Shown here: piece after piece, positions 56,405 to 64,000 of the stretch
How positions within the stretch are numbered: the first letter of the stretch is position 1
How the letters are laid out: the number at the start of each line of letters is the position of its first letter
From: Hansfordia pulvinata
Lineage: Eukaryota > Ascomycota > Sordariomycetes > Xylariales
Direction: 5' to 3'
NCBI GenBank assembly: GCA_006538405.1
Contig: BJKQ01000011.1
Span: forward strand, 1,055,501-1,119,500
DNA length: 64,000 bases
Notes under the pieces: model-generated
What the model was told of the DNA's origin: nothing
What the model saw: the letters and a program-made list of their open reading frames with translations, nothing else
The model's database searches: none
Program-made: the position numbers and the translations under genes

Positions 56405-57780
56405 ATGCCTTCTCCGCGCAAGGTGCTGGACATGGCCGCCACAGTCGCTCAGCATCCTGGCCAGGTCAGCGTGGGCTTCGAGCCGGGTTCTCTGAAGCCG
56501 CGCATCAGTATCGAGAACGGCAACGGCGGCGGCAGCGCCAGCATGTCGCAGCCACCACAACCTTCGCACACGCAATCTCACCACTACACTCACCATGAGC
56601 ACTCGCAGCAGCAGCAGCAGCAGCAGCAGCAGCCACAACATCAACATCAACAACAACAAGCTGGCAATGCAGGATACTCACAGCAGCATCACCAACCCAA
56701 AGTTCCCCCGCAACACCAAAATGTCAAAGTGGGTGACTTTAACCTTGTCCGAACTCTAGGCACAGGTACGTTTGCGAGGGTGTGCCTGGTGCGCCCGGCG
56801 CGCGCATCCGACGAGGATCGCGAAAAGGTCTTTGCCCTCAAAATCCTGCGCAAGACCGAAGTCATCAAGCTCAAGCAGGTCGACCACGTACGCCACGAAC
56901 GTCAGATCCTCAGCGATGTTGCGGGCCACCCCTTCATCACCCAACTCGTCACCTCCTTCTCCGACCACGATTCGCTCTACATGCTGCTCGACTACGTCCC
57001 CGGCGGCGAGCTATTCAGCTACCTGCGGCGCCATCGCCGCTTCGCCGAGGACTGGGCACGTTTCTACGCCGCCGAGATTGTCCTCGTCCTCGAGTTCCTG
57101 CACGAGCACCAGGGCGGCGTCGCCTACCGCGACCTCAAACCCGAAAACTTGCTCCTCGACGCCGAAGGCCACGTCAAGCTCGTCGACTTTGGTTTTGCTA
57201 AGCGCCTCGGCCACAAGAACGACAGGCCGGTTGAGACGTATACTCTCTGCGGCACTCCCGAGTATCTTGCTCCCGAGGTCATCCAGAACAAGGGCCACAC
57301 TACAGCTGTCGACTGGTGGGCCCTGGGTATCCTCATATACGAGTTTCTGACCGGCTACCCCCCTTTCTGGCACCAGAACCCCATCGAGATTTACAAACAG
57401 TGAGTGGACTCTCTGCATGGGACGGGACTGCGGCTGACTAACCAATCAACAGGATCGTCGAAAAGCCTGTCATGTTTCCCCAGGACCCGGCCGTGTCGCG
57501 AAACGCCCAACACGTCATCCGATCGCTTTGCACGGTGGACCGGTCACGACGCCTGGGCAACATCAGTGGCGGGTCAACGCAAGTCAAGAGTCATCCCTTC
57601 TTTGAGGGAGTTGACTGGGACGCCCTTCTGCGTCGCCAGGTCACACCACCCATCCAACCACATGTGCGGTTTCCTGGTGATGCCCAATGCTTCGACGTCT
57701 ATCCGGAGGACGACGGCCGCCGGGAGCCCTACAGCGCCGACATGGCCCGAACATACGATTCCATGTTTCTGGACTTCTAA
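56405..57780 (+). CDS. cAMP-dependent protein kinase catalytic subunit (AGC kinase) with Gln/His-rich N-terminus
   Basis: Exons are 56405-57399 and 57453-57780 (440 residues). The intron has a GTGAGT donor, a GACTAAC branch and an AACAG acceptor. Residues ~1-105 are low-complexity with a CAG-coded Gln run. The kinase domain shows LGTGTFARVCLV (glycine loop), FALKIL (Lys), the αC Glu in VRHERQIL, the YRDLKPENLLL catalytic loop, VDFGFAK, the activation-loop Thr in YTLCGTPEYLAPE, and DWWALGILIYE. The AGC C-tail ends FLDF, the short hydrophobic motif typical of PKA. PKA acts downstream of adenylate cyclase, freed from its regulatory subunit by cAMP. The frame stays open upstream to an ATG at 56171. 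I chose 56405 because MPSPRKVLD begins more protein-like sequence, but the longer form cannot be excluded. Confidence 0.9.
56606..56632. repeat. (CAG)9 coding poly-Gln in PKA
   Basis: Perfect CAG units in frame, followed by mixed CAA/CAT codons. Confidence 0.92.
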
Positions 57781-59020
57781 GTGGAATAGGATCGTGTCTG
57801 GCGCAACAATGGTGTTTCTTGACCAATCCAGGAGACGACGACCAGGATGGGCGCTTCGGGGCTTTCCATGTACTAATAATTGCAACTTACGATCTCCTTC
57901 TCTTCGCATGCCGCCCCGGTGTGGCCGGGCGGGAGGGGCTGGATGATGACATATCGGCGGCAACTCCAGTCAGGGATGACGAATACCCCTCAATGTATAT
58001 CACGGTGGAGAGGATTTAGCAACTGATTTCAAGGAGGTTAGGGAGCTCACACTAGGGGAGGCAGAGTCGGAGCAGCGTCGTGGGCGGGCTCACGAGTGGT
58101 GGCGTCGCGCCGTCGTCGGGCCAGCAACGACTGCGTATTCGGAGGACGAAAAGTGGTGCTGGGATGCGGGATTGGAAAAGAGCGAGTAGGAACCCCCTAT
58201 TGGATGAGATTACGATCGCATGATTTGCATAGCTAGCTTGCTTTTACATATCGATTCTGCATATATCACGATGCTTACGATGGTTTTACACCGAGGATGG
58301 CTGCTTCGGGTCGCATCCAGGTCATACTCGTGCGTGCAGGTGACACAAACCGCTGCGATATAGATTGCGTCACGTTGGGGTGAGTGGCCGTGAAGATCAC
58401 GAACAACGAAAAGGTCTGTGTTGCGAAGCCACTGTGAGGATGCATAGACGCCCACGATGGGATGATCACCGGAGCAGGAGTAGCGAGCAAGAAGTCCACG
58501 CGAGTGAGAATATGTTTCGAACATTGTTTTGCCGGTATATCATTACTATTGTGTAGCAAAGAGAAAAAAAAGATGAAGGATCGTAAGTGTGTGAAGTTCT
58601 ATAAATGAGGCAGGCAAACCCTGCTCTGCCCCCCCCCCCCCCCCTTTCCCAATTGCTCTCATCTGCTGTCCTCGGAAAAGGCTGCTCACTCAAACCAGTC
58701 CAGTCCTTTCGCCGTCCCTCCCCCTGTGTTTGTGTGTGCGTGTGTGTGTCTAGATGGTTTCATTACAAGAATAAGGAATGGAATTAGGAGCCCGCTATCC
58801 GATCGTGGTTGGTTTTTCGGGTGTGTATTTTGTCGTGGGTCGTCGTTCAAGTCGCGTTATATATGTGCGCGCGCGTGTGTGTGTGTGTATGTGTGTGTGT
58901 GGAAAGTCCCCCCTGAAAGAATAAAAAAAATTGCCGAATAATTGTCGCTGATGCGTTTCAATGCCGTAGGGGAAACCAATTAAAAGATATGGAGATAAAA
59001 AACACCGACTCTCTCCCTTC
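57781..59020. other. Convergent 3' region between PKA and cerato-platanin
   Basis: About 1.2 kb between converging genes. It contains a C run near 58630-58645 and GT-rich tracts near 58730 and 58875. AT-rich stretches fit 3' untranslated regions. No gene recognised. Confidence 0.5.
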
Positions 59021-59458
59021 TTAAGCGGTGGTGGGAGGCAGGCCGCAGACGGAGCCGTCGACCTGGACGGCGTCGGCCTCGATGCGGCCGAGGGCGACGG
59101 CCTGGCCGTTGGTCAGGTCGTTCATGGCGTCGAGGGCGATGTTGAAGCCGGCGTCGGCCTTGTCGACGGCCAGGATGGTGACGCTCCGCCCCTCCCAGGT
59201 CAGGGTCCAGCAGGTGCCGCAGCCGGGGGAGTTCCAGCCCGTGACGGCCTCGGCGGCGCCGATGTGGGGGAAGCCCGAGGCCTGCCCCTGCTCGGTCCAG
59301 CCGTAGCGGGTGGTCAGGCCGTACTGGCCGTCGGAGCAGGCCAGCTCGCCGATGGAGCGGGAGGCGATGTCGTAGCCGCCGTCGTAGGCGACGGTGAGGG
59401 CGGTGGCGGCGGTGGCGGCCAGGGCGGGCAGGGCGGCGGCGATGGTGGTGAACTGCAT
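59021..59458 (-). CDS. Cerato-platanin family secreted protein
   Basis: One exon, 145 residues. A signal peptide (MQFTTIAAALPALAATAATA) leads into a mature protein starting near LTVAYDGGYD. The family's features are all there: SIGELACSDGQYGL, FPHIGAAEAVTGWNSPGCGTCW, VTILAVDKADAGFNIALDAMN, and four cysteines spaced for two disulfides (ACSD, GCGTC, VCGL). Cerato-platanins are small double-psi beta-barrel proteins, loosely similar to expansins. They bind chitin oligomers or act at hydrophobic surfaces and, in plant-associated fungi, are sensed as elicitors. Length and Cys pattern are normal and the frame is clean. The upstream region is repeat-laden ((GGT)7 at 59484-59504 and GT runs). Confidence 0.93.
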   Translation of the reverse strand: MQFTTIAAALPALAATAATALTVAYDGGYDIASRSIGELACSDGQYGLTTRYGWTEQGQASGFPHIGAAEAVTGWNSPGCGTCWTLTWEGRSVTILAVDKADAGFNIALDAMNDLTNGQAVALGRIEADAVQVDGSVCGLPPTTA

Positions 59459-62121
59459 TTTTATGGGAGGAAGAGAGGGGTTTGGTGGTGGTGGTGGTGG
59501 TGGTCGTTGTGGAGAGAGAGAGAGAGATAAAGATGTGAGAGTTGTGAGAGATGTGAGAAGACTATGAATTATTGTATGTGTGTGTGTGTGTGTAAGTGGA
59601 GAGGAAGTGTTAAGATGGTGATGGTGATGGTGATGATGCTGATGGTGAGACTTCTTGTTCCCAATTTCGAGCGGCTACCCTGGGGGCTTTATACGTTCTC
59701 CTCCCCCCTCCATCGTCGCGAGCCGACCGAGAAGGCCAGGGACCGAAGACGTGAAGAATTGCTGTGCTACGCCACGCGACGCCTCCACACACACACACGC
59801 ACACACATGCACACGCACGCACATTCACTCACTCTCTCTCGTGATGGTCGTGTCATGGGTCGGATACCGGCGTTGCGCGGGGCCCCTCCCGCCCCCGCCC
59901 CCGGCCGAGTGTCGAGGTTACACGAGCTTAGGTTCCCACCGACGACACGACCCCGACCACCACCGCCTCACTCGGTCGGCCGCCGCCGCCGCCCTGCAAA
60001 GGTCACGTCAGCTACCTGGTACTCGTACATACCTACCTTACCTAGTAGCTAACTTAACCTAGGTGGCTACGAGTAGTACATGGAGCCCGAGCTGCTACTG
60101 CTGCTGCTGCTGCTGCTGTGTCGTACAACTGCCATGGACCCACGGGTGTCCGAGATCCATGTCCCTGTTTCCGTCTGTGTGTGTGTGTGTGTGTGTGTCT
60201 ATTCCCGGCACGCCAGCACAGCACAGCACAGCACAGCTTCTAGTTACGTTGGCACCTCTGCTAGCCGTGCTGACATACATCCACACATCCCGTACACGGG
60301 CCTTTGCGCGGGTGAGCGCGAGCCACCGGGTGGGGAATCGTGGCGCTCGTATCCAGGGAGCGGGAGCCCGGGAGATCGGGTCTGCTACTGCTACGAGAGA
60401 GAGAGAGAGAGAGAGACAGAGACAGAGATCGGTCTCTCGTGATGGCGGGTCGGCTTCTGGCTTGGCAGGCGCACCCTGACTGCATTCGGGGTTTGTCCAG
60501 CTTTTCGGGGTGGGGTGTGTGCCCACTTGAGGCTCTCAAACGCCAGAAGAAGAAGAAGTAGAAGAGAGGCGCCCAAATGCCGCGCGTGGCGGTTCGGCGT
60601 GTGGGCGGGGTTGCACAAGGCCGTATGTCTCTCTCTGTCTCTGTCTGTCTCTCTCTCTCTCTAAAACGAGGAAGCAAGGCACGGTGGTGGTTGGGTGGCT
60701 GGCGAATCCGGGGTGCGTGCGTGTGTGCGTGCGTCCTGTACTCCTTCTTTTTCTCTCTCCCAACTCTTCTCATTACATGGTGAGTTATTCGCAGCCTCTC
60801 TCCCTCTCCCTTTCTCTTCCACTGCTTACTGCTGTTGCGTACTAGCTGCTGCGCCCCCAGGGCTGACACCAAAATAGAACACGCGATCTAATAATCAGGT
60901 CCCGCACCTCGGCCTCACTCTACAGGTCCCTTTTATCCGTATAGCTGTGAGCTGCGCGCCTTGAATACGGGCAATAGCTACGAGTACGCCTGTAGGGATC
61001 CATACTACAATAGTAGTGGGCCCCGCGGGTCATACGCGTACGGTAAACGGGCGATACGGTAATGAATGGGCGCAGCACATCCCTCATGGTACGTACCTAC
61101 GTACCTATCATAGTGCCGCTAATGCAGGTATCCGCAGCTTGTCCCAGGTGTCAGGTTAGGCACTCACGGTTAGGTTAGTGGTTACCTAGATACTCCACGC
61201 GGCACCACAACGTGCCCCCCCCCCCCCTTCAAGTTCCCGGCCCCGGCAGTGGCGGCGGCGGCGGCGGCGCATGGAACGTTGCAGGCGCCGCCGCAAGGAC
61301 CGACCGGGGGGCATCCCAGCATCTTCATCGACACGAAGAAGCAGAAGCCGGCGATTGCAGCGGGCACGGCACGGAAGGGGAGAATGAAAATAAGATAAAA
61401 AAAAAAGAGGTCGGTGAGCCTTGCCTTCCGCGCGGGTCCTTGGCAAATGAAGAGACTGCAAACGTGGCGCGGGCGCGCCGATGCGTTATCGGGTTTTTCG
61501 GCCTTGGGACAAGAGTCGTCAGCCGCCTGCCTCTCTGTCTGTCTGTCTGCGCCCTCCCTCTCACGCGACAGCCCTGCCCAACCGTCCGTACGAGTATTGA
61601 GCAAAGGATCGTCGTCGGTCTGGAGGGGGGGGAAGGTATGTCACCTCCTCGTACAAGAAAGGCCCCGCGTGATGCCTCAGCCAGGCCTGCCAAGAAGACC
61701 TTGCCTCGTATCCCTAATCGCCCGTCCCCACTGTCGATCAACGACCCGAGAACCATACGGACAGAGCCGCGTATTCTCTCTCTCTCTCTCTCTCTCTCTC
61801 CCCTTTTCCCTTCCCCCTCCCGGTGCTGCTGCTGGAGGTGGCGGGAAAAGTGCACATTCCCCGTCAAGGGGCTGCAGACGGAGGGGATCAGAAGACGAAG
61901 AGGCCCGCAAAATAACTACAAGCAGGTGGCTGCTGTCGCGTCATGGCGAGATATCAGGTAGCCTCGGAAAGCGTCAGCAAAGCCATGTAAGTAAGATGTA
62001 GACACGAGTACGTACGGTGACGACAAGTCGATGGCGGTGGCTTTGTGCCCTCCAAACCGCGGCCGTCCGTAAAATTTGGAGTGGTTATGGTTTTGAATAA
62101 TCACGCTTCCCTTCATCAATC
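59459..62121. other. Intergenic upstream of cerato-platanin
   Basis: About 2.7 kb. It holds the cerato-platanin promoter, with (GGT)7 at 59484-59504, (CTG)7 at 60098-60118, GT repeats near 60176-60198, GA near 60398 and TC at 61775-61800. Several TACTCGTA-type and TACCTACC-type words lie at 60020-60075 and 60980-61160. No gene recognised. Confidence 0.5.
61775..61800. repeat. (TC)13 dinucleotide repeat
   Basis: Perfect TC tract in non-coding DNA. Confidence 0.9.
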
Positions 62122-62210
62122 GCCCGGATGGTCTAGCGGTATGATACTCGCTTAGGGAGAACCTAAGTTCAATATGCGAGTGGTCCCCGGTTCGAGCCCG
62201 GGTTCGGGCC
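62122..62210 (+). tRNA. tRNA-Pro (anticodon AGG) with a 17-nt intron
   Basis: The acceptor stem GCCCGGA pairs with TTCGGGC (one G-T pair). The D arm contains GGTCTAGCGGTATGAT. The anticodon stem is CTCGC/GCGAG, and the T arm CCCGG-TTCGAGC-CCGGG is perfect. The loop is TT-AGG-G plus a final T once the intron 62158-62174 (one base after the anticodon) is removed. The intron contains CCTAA, which can pair with the anticodon TTAGG as in other nuclear tRNA introns. The mature length is 72 bases and the discriminator is C. AGG would be read as IGG after deamination and decode CCU/CCC/CCA. Confidence 0.95.
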
Positions 62211-63647
62211 ATTGTCTTTTGCCAATTTCTCCACCATCTATCTCTCTAGAGACTCTCTTTCTTTTAAGCACGTCCCCTACGCTTCACAGGCCTTACTCGG
62301 TTTTTCTGCGTGTCGTTTCTCTTCAATTTTGTTCTTGTCCGGTCTATTTCAATCGTATCGTGCAGTCCTTCTTCTCTCAATCATTCCGGTCACTTATTCG
62401 CTGAGCTTCGATTCGCCTGGGTCACTCACCTAACTAAACAAATGGACAATGGCTGCCATTGATTACTCTGGCCAGGTTCATAGATCCAAACTTGGACCAG
62501 CGGCTGCCTGTGCGTACGAAAGAGCCAAAGAGCCGATGCACAATCTCTTCTGGTCTAAATTGTTGCTCGTCCTTCGGACCGCGGTCTTGATCGAAGAAAA
62601 GAGAGCCCGGCTCGCTAGGCTAGCGAGAGGAGCGCGCTCGACTCGGAACAGCCTCCAACCAACCTGTGGCAGCTTCCATTCACCGTCCCTTCTCTTACTC
62701 ACCTCGTTACTTCTCGCTTCTCGTGGCAGATGGTGGCAATTTCTTGATCGTAGACTGTGACCCTTGCTTGATACATACAGGTCTCGACTCGAAAGGTTTA
62801 GTCAAGACATCCTCTCGGCAGCATGCATCGTCATCACCAGAGGCGTACTGAAGAAGCAGACAGTCGCTGAAAGATTGCGTGTATTAATGTTATCTTCCCC
62901 GGTCTCCCCGCACCCTGTATTCTGTGGGCATCATCTCGTCGCTGAATCAAATCGAAACTAAAACTTCCCCGGGCACCAATCTCGTGGCATGCCCTATAAT
63001 TATGTACTGTACAAAGAGGGAGGGAAACGGAGATTCTGCGACAGACTGGGCGCCGATCGCAAACTCCCACTCCCACTTGTCCGTCGCGAAGTAGAGTCAT
63101 TCGAAACGAGAATCGCCTCCCTTTCCTCAGGCTATGCAAGGATTCAAGAGGGACGCAAATGGACAGAAACATTTTGATTCGCACCGTAACAAAGGAAAGA
63201 TAAATTACAGAAACCAAATAAACCAGTTCAAACCCTCGGGGATTCAATCTTGGAGGTTGAGGTGGCCCAGTTCGATGCCTGTGCATCATGTAGATAGGTA
63301 TGTGTCTGACGAGACGGTGTGCTCGGGCGTCTTGGTGATCGTCGGCGCGTCGGCAAGATTATGTTGTTCTCAGGGTGGTATGGGGGGTGGCGTGTCGGTA
63401 CATTCGTTATATGCCGCAAGTTCAAAGCAGATGTAGTCGGGGTATAAGGGTATCAATCTAGACTCGTGGGCGAAAGCTGACAAAAGGCAAAATGGTATCA
63501 AATCAGGTTCAGTATCAACGTCATCCTCTGGAGTCCAGATGCCTTTGCCAAACAGGTGACAAAATAAAAGTATATGCCGACCGTGAGGATCCGGATCGCT
63601 CACGATTGATCGACAGGCCGCGCAGAGATGTCGACTGCTGACACCTC
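62211..63647. other. Intergenic between tRNA-Pro and the right-edge gene
   Basis: About 1.4 kb. A T-rich tract that can end Pol III transcription begins just after the tRNA (62215-62230). The rest includes the 3' flank of the right-edge gene. No gene recognised. Confidence 0.5.
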
Positions 63648-64000
63648 TTAGTCATCAAAGAAAGAGGCATCGTCAAAGTCCTCCATCTGTGCGTCGGCAT
63701 CATAAGAGCCCGAGGCCATCATGGGAGGCGTCACCGGCTGCTTGCGGTCCTGTCGCGGAGGCGGCGTCGTCACGGCGGGCATCTTCTCGGCCTGGCGCGC
63801 AGACACGGAGCGATCGCGATCTCTGTTGGCAAACTGCTCGGCCGTGAAGCGCCGTCCGGTTGCGCCGAATGCCGTGGGCTGCGCCTGGCTCTGTTCCTCA
63901 GCTGGCATGTTGCGCACGTGCGAAGCTGGAGGCGTCATCAGGCCAGAAGAGGTCGAGTTGCTGCGCTGGGCGGGTGCCGGGGGGGCCTTGGAGGGCGTGA
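63648..64000 (-). CDS. C-terminal tail of an unidentified protein (5' part beyond the window)
   Basis: The open frame enters from the right edge and stops at 63648-63650, giving about 117 residues. It is Ser/Pro/Ala-rich (APPAPAQRSNSTSSG, LMTPPASHVRN), with a more conserved-looking GRRFTAEQFANRDRDRS, Pro-rich TTPPPRQDRKQPVTPP, and the acidic-aromatic end MEDFDDASFFDD. No domain can be named from this piece. The sharply acidic end with alternating aromatic residues looks like a protein-interaction tail. Upstream exons must lie outside the window. Confidence 0.6.
   Translation of the reverse strand, partial: TPSKAPPAPAQRSNSTSSGLMTPPASHVRNMPAEEQSQAQPTAFGATGRRFTAEQFANRDRDRSVSARQAEKMPAVTTPPPRQDRKQPVTPPMMASGSYDADAQMEDFDDASFFDD

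Noticed and set aside
63648..64000. Right-edge tail as the C-terminus of a named DNA-repair protein such as Rad52
   Set aside because: The acidic tail and Pro-rich linker seemed reminiscent, but no diagnostic domain lies in the window, so no name was given.

Overview
This is nuclear DNA from a filamentous ascomycete (Pezizomycotina), most likely a Sordariomycete. Introns are short (50-120 nt), with GTRNGT donors, CTAAC/CTGAC branch points and CAG acceptors. Coding regions are GC-rich. The gene set is typically fungal: a WSC protein, cerato-platanin, a C2H2/Zn2Cys6 regulator, Yae1 and a BAR-SH3 protein. No transposon, rRNA gene or CRISPR array was seen.

Layout. 1-10.7 kb: a dienelactone-hydrolase-like/SnoaL fusion (cut by the left edge), a ZGRF1/Mte1/Dbl2-type DNA-repair protein, a BAR-SH3 protein and Yae1. 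11.1-23.3 kb: a probable catabolic cluster with a 3-dehydroshikimate dehydratase-like enzyme, a short-chain dehydrogenase, a quinate-type sugar/acid permease and a very large regulator with two C2H2 fingers plus a Zn2Cys6 domain. 25.8-26.2 kb: a 68-residue double-CxxC protein. 26.2-37.0 kb: a 10.8-kb stretch with no recognisable gene, rich in microsatellites and a palindromic TACTCGTA-type word. 37.0-52.1 kb: phospholipase C, a small cupin, a secreted WSC-domain protein with a Ser/Thr/Glu stalk, and a GRAM-TBC-EF-hand Rab GAP (Mdr1/Gyp2 type). 56.4-62.2 kb: the PKA catalytic subunit, a cerato-platanin and an intron-containing tRNA-Pro(AGG). At the right edge lies the acidic C-terminus of an unidentified protein.

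The 11-23 kb genes suggest uptake of quinate/shikimate-type acids (permease), oxidation (dehydrogenase), dehydration of 3-dehydroshikimate to protocatechuate (dehydratase) and local transcriptional control. That is inference from families and adjacency.

A technical signal runs through the window. At least ten sites in six otherwise convincing genes need exactly one extra base to restore the family sequence, and none needs a base removed; an eleventh site, in PLC, could be either an intron or the same kind of break. Most lie in GC-rich or G/C-run sequence. This points to systematic base loss during sequencing or assembly more than to gene decay. Spans given for those genes are intended loci, not clean open frames.
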